Shown one piece after another: positions 28,830-37,782 of a stretch of 64,000 bases of DNA. The number at the start of each line of letters is the position of its first letter. Position 1 is the stretch's first letter. The notes below the pieces were generated by a model. The model saw only the letters and a program-made list of their open reading frames with translations, did not search any database and had not been told where the DNA came from. Origin of the DNA: Streptomyces sp. MMG1533 (GTDB lineage: Bacteria; Actinomycetota; Actinomycetes; Streptomycetales; Streptomycetaceae). The DNA lies in NCBI RefSeq assembly GCF_001279775.1, contig NZ_LGDG01000134.1, positions 62,001 to 126,000 of the forward strand, in the 5' to 3' direction. The translations under genes and the position numbers were made by a program.

Positions 28830-30281
28830 GTGACCGCGCCCCGCACCACCGCCACCCGCAAGGTTTTCGGACGTCTGTCCCTGCCCGAGCGAACCTTCGT
28901 CGCGGACGCGCTGCGCACCGAGACCGTCGGCGGTGTCCTGCTGCTCGTCGCCGCGGTCGCCGCGCTGATCTGGGCGAACATCCCGGCCCTGCACGACAGC
29001 TACGAGAGCGTCAGCCACTTCCACCTCGGCCCCGCGGCCCTCGGCCTGAATCTGTCGATCGCGCACTGGGCGGCCGACGGGCTCCTCGCGGTCTTCTTCT
29101 TCGTCGCCGGCATCGAGCTCAAGCGCGAACTGGTCGCCGGTGACCTCAAGGACCCCAAGGCGGCCATGCTGCCCGTCGTGGCGGCCCTGTGCGGGATGGC
29201 CGTACCGGCGCTCGTCTACACGCTCACCAACGTCACCGGGGGCGGCTCCCTGGAGGGCTGGGCGGTGCCCACCGCCACGGACATCGCCTTCGCACTCGCC
29301 GTGCTCGCCGTCATCGGTACGTCCCTGCCGAGCGCCCTGCGCGCCTTCCTCCTGACGCTCGCCGTCGTCGACGACCTCTTCGCGATCCTGATCATCGCGG
29401 TCTTCTTCACCGACACCATCGACTTCGCCGCGCTCGGCGGCGCGGTCGTCGGCCTGGCCGTCTTCTGGCTGCTGCTGCGCAAGGGCGTACGCGGCTGGTA
29501 CGTGTACGTCCCGCTCGCGCTCGTCATCTGGGCGCTGATGTACAACAGCGGTGTCCACGCCACGATCGCGGGCGTCGCGATGGGTCTGATGCTGCGCTGC
29601 ACGACCCGTGAGGGCGAGCAGCACTCCCTGGGCGAGCACATCGAACATGTCGTACGTCCGCTCTCGGCGGGGTTGGCCGTGCCGCTGTTCGCCCTGTTCA
29701 GTGCGGGGGTCTCGCTGTCCGGGGGCGCGCTGGGCGACGTGTTCACCAAGCCGGAGACGCTCGGTGTGGTCCTCGGTCTGGTAGTCGGCAAGGCGGTCGG
29801 CATCTTCGGCGGGACCTGGCTGACGGCCCGCTTCACCCGGGCCTCGCTCAGCGACGACCTTGAGTGGGCCGACGTGTTCGCGGTGGCGACCCTCGCCGGC
29901 ATCGGCTTCACCGTGTCGCTGCTCATCGGCGAGCTGGCCTTCGACGGCGACGCGCCGCTGACGGAGGAGGTCAAGGCGGCCGTACTCATGGGGTCCGTCA
30001 TCGCGGCCCTGCTGGCGACCGTGCTGCTGAAGGTACGGAACGCCAAGTACCGTCGCCTGTGCGAGGCCGAGGAGCGCGACGAGGACCTCGACGGGATCCC
30101 GGACATCTACGAGGAGGACGACCCGGCGTACCACCTGCGGATGGCCGACATCCACGACCGCAAGGCCGCCGAGCACCGCCGGATCGCCGAGCTGAAGGCC
30201 GCCGAACTGACGGACTCCCAGCGACGTGGGCTTGCCGAAGTGACGGGCGGGGCAGGCGAGGAGAACGACCGTCCGGCATGA
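28830..30281 (+). CDS. nhaA: Na+/H+ antiporter NhaA
   Basis: A 483-aa polytopic antiporter exchanging Na+ or Li+ for H+. The ion-binding Asp pair is in LAVVDDLFAI. Other conserved segments are FFFVAGIELKRELV, PTATDIAFALAVLA and GIGFTVSLLIGELAF. About 70 C-terminal residues are hydrophilic and acidic (DEDLDGIPDIYEEDDPAYHL) and probably cytoplasmic. The GTG at 28830 lies 10 nt after GGAGG. The ATG-led extension to 28800 is unlikely. Confidence 0.94.
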   Translation: MTAPRTTATRKVFGRLSLPERTFVADALRTETVGGVLLLVAAVAALIWANIPALHDSYESVSHFHLGPAALGLNLSIAHWAADGLLAVFFFVAGIELKRELVAGDLKDPKAAMLPVVAALCGMAVPALVYTLTNVTGGGSLEGWAVPTATDIAFALAVLAVIGTSLPSALRAFLLTLAVVDDLFAILIIAVFFTDTIDFAALGGAVVGLAVFWLLLRKGVRGWYVYVPLALVIWALMYNSGVHATIAGVAMGLMLRCTTREGEQHSLGEHIEHVVRPLSAGLAVPLFALFSAGVSLSGGALGDVFTKPETLGVVLGLVVGKAVGIFGGTWLTARFTRASLSDDLEWADVFAVATLAGIGFTVSLLIGELAFDGDAPLTEEVKAAVLMGSVIAALLATVLLKVRNAKYRRLCEAEERDEDLDGIPDIYEEDDPAYHLRMADIHDRKAAEHRRIAELKAAELTDSQRRGLAEVTGGAGEENDRPA

Positions 30282-30344
30282 TCTGACGGGACAGTACAAA
30301 AGGACCGTTCCCAGTCAGGCACACAGCAGAAAAGGGAGAACGCG

Positions 30345-30839
30345 ATGAGCGCACCCGACGGCAGCCCGGTCGGCGCCGAACGCAGCATCGGCCAGCTGTT
30401 CGCCTCGGCGACGACCGAGATGTCCGCGCTGGTGCACGACGAGATCGCGCTGGCGAAGGCGCAGCTGAAGCGGGACGTGAAGCGCGGCGCGACGAGCGGC
30501 GGAGCGTTCACGGTGGCCGGGGCGGTCCTGGTCTTCTCGCTGCCGATGCTGAATTTCGCGCTGGCGTACGGCATCCGCACCTGGAGCGACTGGAACCTCG
30601 CCGTCTGCTTCCTGCTGTCCTTCGCGGCGAACGTGCTCGTCGCGCTCGTCCTCGCCCTGATCGGCGTCGTCTTCGCGAAGAAGGCCAAGAAGGGCAAGGG
30701 CCCGCAGAAGGTCGCCGCCTCGATGAAGGAGTCGGCGGGCGTCCTGCAGAACGCCAAGCCGCACCCGCGCCCGGCGGCCCTGGAGGACGGGCTTCCGGAC
30801 GCGAAGGCCATCGAGGCTGTGGCACGCTCGTCCTCATGA
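30345..30839 (+). CDS. phage holin family protein (actinobacterial holin-X type)
   Basis: A 164-aa membrane protein: an amphipathic N-terminal helix (IGQLFASATTEMSALVHDEI), two adjacent hydrophobic helices (about 60-80 and 88-112), and a Lys-rich tail. This is the pattern of the holin superfamily III chromosomal proteins of actinomycetes, whose role is not established. Nothing phage-related is nearby. ATG at 30345 has AAGGGAG upstream. The stop overlaps the next start (ATGA). Confidence 0.8.
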   Translation: MSAPDGSPVGAERSIGQLFASATTEMSALVHDEIALAKAQLKRDVKRGATSGGAFTVAGAVLVFSLPMLNFALAYGIRTWSDWNLAVCFLLSFAANVLVALVLALIGVVFAKKAKKGKGPQKVAASMKESAGVLQNAKPHPRPAALEDGLPDAKAIEAVARSSS

Positions 30840-31774
30840 CGGATCCCGCCACATCTTCGGCCCAGCCCGCCTCGGTCGTACGACCGGACGGCCCCTGGAC
30901 GCACCGGGAGGTCGCCGCCAACGGCGCGCGCTTCCACATCGCGGAGATGGGTGACGGGCCGCTGGTGCTGCTGCTGCACGGCTTCCCCCAGTTCTGGTGG
31001 ACCTGGCGGCACCAGCTGCCCGCACTCGCCGACGCGGGCTTCCGGGCCGTCGCCATGGACCTGCGGGGTGTCGGCGGCAGCGACCGCACCCCGCGCGGCT
31101 ACGACCCGGCCAACCTCGCCCTCGACATCACCGGCGTGATCCGCTCCCTCGGCGAGCCGGACGCCGCACTGGTCGGCCACGACCTGGGCGGCTATCTGGC
31201 CTGGACGGCGGCCGCGATGCGCCCGAAGCTGGTGCGGCGGCTCGCGGTCGCCTCGATGCCGCACCCCCGGCGCTGGCGCTCGGCGATGCTCTCGGACCTC
31301 AAGCAGACGACCGCGGGTTCCTACATCTGGGGGTTCCAGCGGCCCTGGATCCCGGAGCGGCAGCTCACCGCAGACGACGGCGCGCTCGTCGCCCGTCTGA
31401 TCCGGGACTGGTCGGGCCCGCGGCTGCCGGACGACGACGCGGTGGACGCGTACCGGCGCGCGATCTGCATCCCCTCGACCGCGCACTGCTCGATCGAGCC
31501 GTACCGCTGGATGGTGCGGTCGATGGCGCGTCCCGACGGCATCCAGTTCAACCGACGGATGAAGCGGCCGGTACGGGTGCCGACCCTCCATCTGCACGGT
31601 TCACTCGACCCGGTGATGCGGACGCGCAGCGCGGCCGGCTCCGGCGAGTACGTCGAAGCGCCGTACCGTTGGCGGCTGTTCGACGGTCTGGGGCACTTCC
31701 CGCACGAGGAGGATCCGGTGGCGTTCACCACCGAACTCATCAACTGGCTGCAGGATCCCGAACCCGATCGGTGA
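30836..31774 (+). CDS. alpha/beta hydrolase, epoxide-hydrolase-like
   Basis: A 312-aa protein. Oxyanion region LLLHGFPQFWWTWRHQLP, nucleophile elbow GHDLGGYLA (Asp nucleophile), and a late LGHFPHEEDP supplying the His. Asp in the elbow is characteristic of epoxide hydrolases and dehalogenases. It is translationally coupled to the holin-like gene. Confidence 0.85.
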   Translation: MTDPATSSAQPASVVRPDGPWTHREVAANGARFHIAEMGDGPLVLLLHGFPQFWWTWRHQLPALADAGFRAVAMDLRGVGGSDRTPRGYDPANLALDITGVIRSLGEPDAALVGHDLGGYLAWTAAAMRPKLVRRLAVASMPHPRRWRSAMLSDLKQTTAGSYIWGFQRPWIPERQLTADDGALVARLIRDWSGPRLPDDDAVDAYRRAICIPSTAHCSIEPYRWMVRSMARPDGIQFNRRMKRPVRVPTLHLHGSLDPVMRTRSAAGSGEYVEAPYRWRLFDGLGHFPHEEDPVAFTTELINWLQDPEPDR

Positions 31775-31901
31775 CCGTGCCGATGCGCCCGGCATCCGGA
31801 CCTGAACACGTGTCCTACGAACGGCCACTTGCCTGGCGCATAGGCCAATTGGGGGGCCTGGGGGCGATTATCGACCTTGGGGCAGGGGCAGACGTCGGGG
31901 T

Positions 31902-32084
31902 ATGGGCTGGACGCACGACTACAGTGACGCAGCACGCAATCGACGCTCGGGCAGCGGCCTGGGCTCCCACCAGCGAGGCGGGCCTCCGAACATGGCGGGC
32001 ACGGACCTGAGGGTGGGCATTCCGCGCATTCTGCGGCGCCGGGCCCGCTGGGTCTCGGTACGCCTGCGTCATCCGCGAGGCTGA
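31902..32084 (+). CDS. possible small basic protein
   Basis: A 60-codon frame starting MGWTHDYSDAARNRR and ending RILRRRARWVSVRLRHPRG lies in the 360-base gap between the hydrolase and marP genes. It is Arg-rich with no domain. The only support is the absence of other genes and a weak GGGG stretch upstream. It could be spurious. Confidence 0.3.
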   Translation: MGWTHDYSDAARNRRSGSGLGSHQRGGPPNMAGTDLRVGIPRILRRRARWVSVRLRHPRG

Positions 32085-32136
32085 CGCTCCCCACTTTTTT
32101 CTGCGCCCGGGCCGGGGGCTTTCCCGAACCGTGGGC

Positions 32137-33336
32137 TCAGAGCGCGCAGCTGTCGCTGTCCACCTGCTGGTTCGCGGTGCGCCCCTTGGTGATGTCCTCC
32201 TGGATCTCGTCCGCGGTGAGCGCGTAACCGGTCTCGGGGTCATCGAGGGACTTCGCGAACACCACGCCGTACACCTTCCCTTCGGGGGTGAGCAGCGGGC
32301 CGCCGGAGTTGCCCTGGCGGACGGTCGCGTACAGCGAGTACACGTCTCGGCGCACGGTGCCGCGGTGGTAGATGTCCGGGCCGTTCGCCGTGATGCGCCC
32401 GCGCACGCGCGCGGCACGGACGTCGTACGCCCCGTTCTCCGGGAAGCCCGCGACGATCGCGCCGTCGCCGCCGGTCGCGTCCTTCGTGGTGAACTGCAGG
32501 GCGGGCGCGTCCAGGTCGGGTACGTCGAGTACGGCGATGTCGCGCTCCCAGTCGTAGAGGACGACCGTGGCGTCGTACTTCTTGCCCTCACCGCCTATCT
32601 GGACGGTGGGCTCGTCGACGCCGCCGACGACATGCGCGTTGGTCATGACCCGGCGCTCGCCGAAGACGAAGCCGGTGCCCTCCAGGACCTTGCCGCAACT
32701 CTGGGCGGTGCCCATGACCTTGACGATGGAACGCTGGGAGCGGGTGGCGACGGCGCTGTTGGCGAGGGCCGGGTCGGGCGGCCGGACGTCGGTGATCGGC
32801 TCGTTCGAGAACGGGCTGAAGACCTGCGGGAAGCCGTTCTGCGCGAGGACCGAGGAGAAGTCCGCGAACCAGGTGTCGGCCGCCTCTGGCAGCGCCCGGG
32901 AGACGCCGAGCAGCACCTTGGAGCTGCGGACCTCCTTGCCGAGCGTCGGCAGGGTGGTGCCGGCGAGGGCGGAGCCGATCAGCCACGCCACGAGGAGCAT
33001 CGCGACGACGTTGACGAGCGCCCCGCCGGTCGCGTCCAGGGCGCGGGCCGGGGACCAGGTGATGTACCGGCGCAGCTTGTTGCCGAGGTGGGTGGTCAGG
33101 GCCTGGCCGACGGAGGCGCAGACGATGACGACGACCACCGCGACGACCGCGGCGGTCGTACTGACCTCCGCGTTGTCGGTCAGCGCGTCCCAGATGACGG
33201 GCAGCAGGTACACGGCCACGAGACCGCCGCCGAGGAAGCCGATCACCGACAGGATGCCCACGACGAAGCCCTGGCGATAACCGACGATCGCGAACCACAC
33301 GGCGGCGAGCAGCAACAGGATGTCCAGCACGTTCAC
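32137..33336 (-). CDS. MarP-family membrane serine protease
   Basis: A 399-aa protein. Four N-terminal hydrophobic segments (CvpA/colicin V-like, about residues 1-150) are followed by a periplasmic trypsin-like protease. Catalytic residues are His in MTNAHVVGG, Asp in WERDIAVLDV and Ser in RQGNSGGPLL. MarP of Mycobacterium tuberculosis protects against acid and oxidative stress, cleaving cell-wall hydrolases. Two Cys (AQSCGKVL and DSDSCAL) could form the redox-sensitive disulfide. GTG at 33336. Confidence 0.9.
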   Translation of the reverse strand: MNVLDILLLLAAVWFAIVGYRQGFVVGILSVIGFLGGGLVAVYLLPVIWDALTDNAEVSTTAAVVAVVVVIVCASVGQALTTHLGNKLRRYITWSPARALDATGGALVNVVAMLLVAWLIGSALAGTTLPTLGKEVRSSKVLLGVSRALPEAADTWFADFSSVLAQNGFPQVFSPFSNEPITDVRPPDPALANSAVATRSQRSIVKVMGTAQSCGKVLEGTGFVFGERRVMTNAHVVGGVDEPTVQIGGEGKKYDATVVLYDWERDIAVLDVPDLDAPALQFTTKDATGGDGAIVAGFPENGAYDVRAARVRGRITANGPDIYHRGTVRRDVYSLYATVRQGNSGGPLLTPEGKVYGVVFAKSLDDPETGYALTADEIQEDITKGRTANQQVDSDSCAL

Positions 33337-33384
33337 CGGTTCGAGCCTCGCCTCATCACTTTGCACAGCACGGCAGACACCCTG

Positions 33385-34086
33385 TCATGCGCGCCAGTCG
33401 AGAGGGACCTGCTTCTCGCGGTCCCAGGGCCGCTCCCAGCCCGAGTAGTGGAGAAGTCGGTCGATGATTCCGGCCGTGAACCCCCACACGAGTGCCGATT
33501 CGACCAGAAATGCCGGACCTCGGTGGCCGCTGGGGTGGACGGTGGTGGCGCGGTTGTCGGGGTCCGTGAGATCCGCCACGGGCACGGTGAAGACCCGCGC
33601 GGTCTCGTTCGGATCCACCACCCCCACCGGGCTCGGCTCGCGCCACCAGCCCAGCACCGGGGTCACGACGAAGCCGCTGACCGGGATGTACAGCTTGGGC
33701 AGCACACCGAAGAGCTGGACGCCGGACGGGTCGAGCCCCGTCTCCTCCTCGGCCTCGCGCAGGGCCGCCCGCAGGGGCCCGTCGCCCTTCGGGTCCCCGT
33801 CCTCCGGGTCGAGCGCACCGCCGGGGAAGGAGGGCTGCCCGGCGTGGGAGCGCAGCGAGCTCGCCCGCTCCATGAGCAGCAGCTCGGGGCCGCGCTCGCC
33901 GTCTCCGTCGCCGAAGAGGATCAGGACGGCGGACTGCCGCCCCGCGCCGTTCTCCGGCGGCAGGAAGCGGCTGAGCTGCAGCGGCTCGACCGTCTCCACC
34001 GCGTGCACCACCGGATCCAGCCAGGCGGGCAGGCCCTCCTTGCCGAGTGTCACGGAACCGCCCTGTGTGTTGCTCGCGCGCGTCAT
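33385..34086 (-). CDS. Nudix CoA pyrophosphatase
   Basis: A 233-aa Nudix hydrolase. The Nudix box spans GGALDPEDGD to ALREAEEETGL, with several extra residues between its Gly and RE parts. An upstream LLMERASSLRSHAGQPSFPG element is characteristic of CoA-specific enzymes that cleave CoA and its esters. ATG at 34086 has GGGGGTGGAG upstream. It lies between marP and nth, as commonly seen in actinomycetes. Confidence 0.9.
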   Translation of the reverse strand: MTRASNTQGGSVTLGKEGLPAWLDPVVHAVETVEPLQLSRFLPPENGAGRQSAVLILFGDGDGERGPELLLMERASSLRSHAGQPSFPGGALDPEDGDPKGDGPLRAALREAEEETGLDPSGVQLFGVLPKLYIPVSGFVVTPVLGWWREPSPVGVVDPNETARVFTVPVADLTDPDNRATTVHPSGHRGPAFLVESALVWGFTAGIIDRLLHYSGWERPWDREKQVPLDWRA

Positions 34087-34174
34087 CTCCACCCCCGTCG
34101 TCCTGCCGGATCCAACGCCCGACGACCCCGAGATCGTTCCTGGGAACGTACCCAGAGGTGCGTCCGAGAGCGTG

Positions 34175-35128
34175 TCATCCCGCCCCCAGCGGCGGCGCGG
34201 GTTTCCCGCCCGCGTCCAGATATGACTGCGGGGGCTTCAGACGCTGGCCCGGGAAGCCGCCCTTCTCGTACTTGAGGAGCTTCTTCGCCTTCTCCGGGTC
34301 CGTCTCGCCCTCGCCGTACGCCGGGCAGAGCGGGGCGATGGGGCAGGCGCCGCAGGCGGGCTTGCGGGCGTGGCAGATACGGCGGCCGTGGAAGATCACG
34401 TGATGCGAGAGCATCGTCCACTCGCTCTTGGGGAACAGCGCGCCGACGGCGGCCTCGATCTTGTCGGGCTCGGTCGCGTCGGTCCACTGCCAGCGCCGCA
34501 CCAGCCGCTGGAAGTGCGTGTCCACGGTGAGGCCGGGCCGCCCGAAGGCATTGCCGAGGACGACGAAGGCGGTTTTGCGGCCGACGCCGGGCAGCTTGAC
34601 CAGATCCTCGAGCCGCCCGGGGACCTCGCCGCCGAACTGCTCCACCAGGGCCTTCGACAGCCCTATCACCGACTTGGTCTTGGCCCGGAAGAAACCGGTC
34701 GGCCGCAGGATCTCCTCGACCTCCTCCGGGTTGGCCGCGGCCAGGTCCTCCGGCGTCGGGTACCTGGCGAAGAGCCCTGGCGTCGTCTGGTTGACCCTGA
34801 GGTCGGTGGTCTGGGCGGACAGGACCGTGGCGACGACCAGCTGGAAGGGGTTCTCGAAGTCCAGCTCGGGGTGGGCGTACGGGTAGACCTCCGCGAGCTC
34901 GCGGTTGATACGGCGGGCTCGGCGGACCAGGGAGGTACGCGACTCGCTCTTCTTCACCGGGGTCGCCTTCACCGGACGCGCCGGAGCCACCTCTTTCACC
35001 GGAACCTTCTTTGTCGCTTTTGCCGTTTTCTTTCCGCCGGCGGAGTCTTGTTCGCCCACGGCGGAATTTCGACGTACAACCACCCGCCCAGCCCCCTTGG
35101 CCTGTGCTCTCACCGGCGTTTTGGACAC
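34175..35128 (-). CDS. nth: endonuclease III, DNA glycosylase/AP lyase
   Basis: A 317-aa base-excision repair enzyme for oxidised pyrimidines. The helix-hairpin-helix is LPGVGRKTA with its catalytic Lys. The catalytic Asp is in VDTHFQRL. The [4Fe-4S] ligands are [17 protein letters not shown]. About 65 N-terminal residues form a Lys/Ala/Pro-rich basic extension absent from the E. coli enzyme, perhaps for DNA binding. Start GTG at 35128. Confidence 0.94.
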   Translation of the reverse strand: MSKTPVRAQAKGAGRVVVRRNSAVGEQDSAGGKKTAKATKKVPVKEVAPARPVKATPVKKSESRTSLVRRARRINRELAEVYPYAHPELDFENPFQLVVATVLSAQTTDLRVNQTTPGLFARYPTPEDLAAANPEEVEEILRPTGFFRAKTKSVIGLSKALVEQFGGEVPGRLEDLVKLPGVGRKTAFVVLGNAFGRPGLTVDTHFQRLVRRWQWTDATEPDKIEAAVGALFPKSEWTMLSHHVIFHGRRICHARKPACGACPIAPLCPAYGEGETDPEKAKKLLKYEKGGFPGQRLKPPQSYLDAGGKPAPPLGAG

Positions 35129-35230
35129 CCGGCCAGCCTAGAGCCCGGCACTGACATCCGCCCCGGACCCTGAAGATCAGCCCCCAATTGGACCCCTGCC
35201 GCTTACCTCGGGACACGTGTGCGGCATCCT

Positions 35231-35245
35231 TGTGACAGATCACAC
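35231..35245. promoter_or_regulatory. TGTGA/TCACA palindrome upstream of crp
   Basis: TTGTGACAGATCACAC lies about 90 bp before the crp start and contains inverted TGTGA and TCACA arms 4 nt apart. It resembles a CRP-type operator and may mediate autoregulation. Confidence 0.45.
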
Positions 35246-35334
35246 TGTTTGGACCGTCCGGCAAAATGGGGAACACGGTCCCCTGGTAGGCAGGGGAGCA
35301 AGATCCCCTGAGCAGGTCGACAAGGAGAGAACTC

Positions 35335-36009
35335 GTGGACGACGTTCTGCGGCGCAACCCGCTCTTCGCGGCGCTCGATGACGAGCAGTCCGCGGAACTG
35401 CGCGCCTCCATGAGTGAGGTGACCCTCGCACGTGGCGACTCCCTGTTCCACGAGGGCGACCCTGGCGATCGGCTCTACGTCGTCACCGAGGGCAAGGTGA
35501 AGCTCCACCGCACCTCCCCCGACGGCCGCGAGAACATGCTGGCCGTCGTGGGCCCCGGTGAGCTCATCGGCGAACTGTCCCTCTTCGACCCGGGCCCGCG
35601 CACGGCGACCGCCACCGCGCTGACCGAGGTCAAGCTGCTCGGCCTCGGCCACGGCGACCTCCAGCCCTGGCTGAACGCCCGCCCCGAGGTGGCCACCGCC
35701 CTCCTGCGCGCCGTAGCCCGCCGACTGCGCCGCACCAACGACGCGATGTCCGACCTGGTCTTCTCGGACGTCCCCGGCCGTGTGGCCCGCGCGCTGCTCG
35801 ACCTCTCCCGCCGCTTCGGCGTGCAGTCCGAGGAGGGCATCCACGTCGTCCACGACCTCACGCAGGAGGAGCTGGCCCAGCTGGTCGGCGCGTCCCGCGA
35901 GACCGTGAACAAGGCGCTGGCCGACTTCGCCGGCCGCGGGTGGCTCCGCCTGGAGGCGCGGGCCGTGATCCTGCTGGACGTGGAGCGGCTCGCCAAGCGC
36001 TCGCGCTAG
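35335..36009 (+). CDS. crp: cAMP receptor protein-type transcription regulator
   Basis: A 224-aa regulator. The cyclic-nucleotide domain includes GDPGDRLYVVTEGKVKLHR and the phosphate-binding cassette region GELIGELSLFDPGPRTATA. A C-terminal winged helix-turn-helix is at LTQEELAQLVGASRETVNKA. In S. coelicolor Crp controls germination, growth and antibiotic output. GTG at 35335 has AAGGAGAG 8 nt upstream. A single-gene unit with its own terminator. Confidence 0.95.
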   Translation: MDDVLRRNPLFAALDDEQSAELRASMSEVTLARGDSLFHEGDPGDRLYVVTEGKVKLHRTSPDGRENMLAVVGPGELIGELSLFDPGPRTATATALTEVKLLGLGHGDLQPWLNARPEVATALLRAVARRLRRTNDAMSDLVFSDVPGRVARALLDLSRRFGVQSEEGIHVVHDLTQEELAQLVGASRETVNKALADFAGRGWLRLEARAVILLDVERLAKRSR

Positions 36010-36031
36010 GCGCACCAAGGCGTACGCAGAG

Positions 36032-36065
36032 AAGGGCCCCGTCTCCCTGGGGAGACGGGGCCCTT
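36032..36065 (+). terminator. terminator of crp
   Basis: A 15-bp perfect inverted repeat (36032-36046 and 36051-36065) with a 4-nt loop, 22 nt after the crp stop. Confidence 0.85.
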
Positions 36066-36136
36066 TGCGTGACCGCCACGCACCTCCGGGCCGTAAATGA
36101 GGGGCTCGGGCCTCCCCTTCACGGCACAGTGATCCC

Positions 36137-36955
36137 ATGGCCGACACGGTTCGCCGCCCCGGGCTGGACGCACAGGGCTTCATCGAGCGCGAGGGCTCCC
36201 TCGGACGCATCCCCCACCCCTTCCGTCCCGTGGTCGCCGCAGCCCGCGACCGTCTGCTCGACGCGTTCGGCTCCCGGCTGCACAGCGCCTACCTCTACGG
36301 GTCGATTCCGCGCGGCACCGCGCGCGTGGGGCGCAGCGATCTCGATCTGCTGACAGCGCTGCGCGCGGAGCCCACCGACGCGGACCGGGCCGACGCCCGC
36401 ACCGTCGACGAGTCGCTCGACAAGGACTTCCCGCAGATCGACGGGGGCGGGACGCTGCTGGTCAGCCGGGCGCAAGCACTGAGCGACCTGGAGACGTACG
36501 ACCTGGGGTGGTTCATCGCCTGCCTGTGCACCCCGCTGCTGGGCGAGGACCTCGCCGAGTATCTCCCCCGCTACCGCCCCGACTCCCTGCTCGCCCGCGA
36601 GACGAACGGCGACCTCGCCCTGCTCCTGCCCCGCTGGCGGGACCGTATCGCCGCCACCGCCGACACGGACGAGGCCCGCCGCCCCCTCGTGCGCTTCATG
36701 TCCCGCCACCTCGTCCGCACGGCGTTCACGCTCGTCATGCCCCGCTGGAACGGCTGGACGAGCGACCTGCGCGAGATGGCCGATGCCTTCGCCGAGTACT
36801 ACCCCTCGCGCGCGGAACAGCTGCGCACGGCGGCCGTCCTCGGCTACGAGCCGACCGGCGACCCGGCCGTCCTGCGCTCGTACGTCGACGACCTGGGACC
36901 GTGGCTCGCCGAGGAGTACGCGCGCGTGCACGGCGTGAAAGCTCCCAGGCCCTAG
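36137..36955 (+). CDS. nucleotidyltransferase-domain protein
   Basis: A 272-aa protein. The pol-beta/MNT-type motif is YLYGSIPRGTARVGRSDLDL: the GS pair, then two Asp for metal binding. This is followed by a largely helical C-terminal region resembling aminoglycoside adenylyltransferase partners. A third acidic residue may be Asp in FPQIDGGG. The substrate is unknown. Its 3' end overlaps the convergent MBL gene by 4 nt. Confidence 0.8.
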   Translation: MADTVRRPGLDAQGFIEREGSLGRIPHPFRPVVAAARDRLLDAFGSRLHSAYLYGSIPRGTARVGRSDLDLLTALRAEPTDADRADARTVDESLDKDFPQIDGGGTLLVSRAQALSDLETYDLGWFIACLCTPLLGEDLAEYLPRYRPDSLLARETNGDLALLLPRWRDRIAATADTDEARRPLVRFMSRHLVRTAFTLVMPRWNGWTSDLREMADAFAEYYPSRAEQLRTAAVLGYEPTGDPAVLRSYVDDLGPWLAEEYARVHGVKAPRP

Positions 36956-37782
36956 ATGAGCCCGTGCTCCTCCAGGTAATCCATCTGAGCGCGGACCGAC
37001 AGCTCGGCCGCCGGCCAGAGAGACCGATCCACGTCCGCGTACACATGGGCGACGACCTCGGCGGGCGTCCCATAACCGTCTTCGACGGCCGTCTCGACCT
37101 GGGCGAGGCGGTGGGCGCGGTGGGCGAGGTAGAACTCGACGGCGCCCTGGGCGTCCTCAAGGACGGGCCCGTGGCCCGGGAGCACCGTATGGACGCCGTC
37201 GTCGACCGTGAGGGACCTGAGGCGCCGCAGGGTGTCCAGGTAGTCGCCGAGGCGGCCGTCGGGGTGCGCGACGACCGTCGTGCCGCGGCCCAGGATCGTG
37301 TCGCCGGTCAGGACCGCCTGATCGGCCGGGAGATGGAAGCACAGGGAGTCCGCGGTGTGCCCGGGAGTCGGTACGACCCTCAGCTCCAGACCACCGACCC
37401 GGATCACGTCCCCGGCGCCCAGCCCTTCCTCCCCCAGCCGCAGCGCCGGGTCCAGGGCGCGCACCTTCGTGCCGGTCAGCTCGGCGAGGCGGGCGGCGCC
37501 GGCCGCGTGGTCCGGGTGGCCGTGGGTGAGGAGGGTCAGGGCGACGCGCTTGCCGGCCTTCTCCGCCATGTCGACGACATTGCGCAGGTGGCCGTCGTCC
37601 AGCGGGCCCGGATCGATCACGACGGCCGACTCGGAGTCGGGCTCCGCCACGATCCAGGTGTTCGTGCCGTCCAGGGTCATCGCGGAGGGGTTCGGCGCGA
37701 GGACGTTGACGGCGCGCGCGGTGGCGGGCCCCGAGAGGACCGCGCCCCGAGGCTGGCCGGGAAGGGCTGCTGCGTCCGTCAT
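36952..37782 (-). CDS. MBL-fold metallohydrolase (LACTB2-like)
   Basis: A 276-aa protein. The metal-binding motif is LTHGHPDHAAG, then PTPGHTADS, LTGDTILGR and LPGHGPV. A short helical C-terminal domain (YLEEHGL at the end) is typical of LACTB2-like beta-lactamase-fold hydrolases and ribonucleases. The ATG at 37782 overlaps the stop of the upstream Nudix gene, so the two form an operon. Confidence 0.88.
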   Translation of the reverse strand: MTDAAALPGQPRGAVLSGPATARAVNVLAPNPSAMTLDGTNTWIVAEPDSESAVVIDPGPLDDGHLRNVVDMAEKAGKRVALTLLTHGHPDHAAGAARLAELTGTKVRALDPALRLGEEGLGAGDVIRVGGLELRVVPTPGHTADSLCFHLPADQAVLTGDTILGRGTTVVAHPDGRLGDYLDTLRRLRSLTVDDGVHTVLPGHGPVLEDAQGAVEFYLAHRAHRLAQVETAVEDGYGTPAEVVAHVYADVDRSLWPAAELSVRAQMDYLEEHGLI

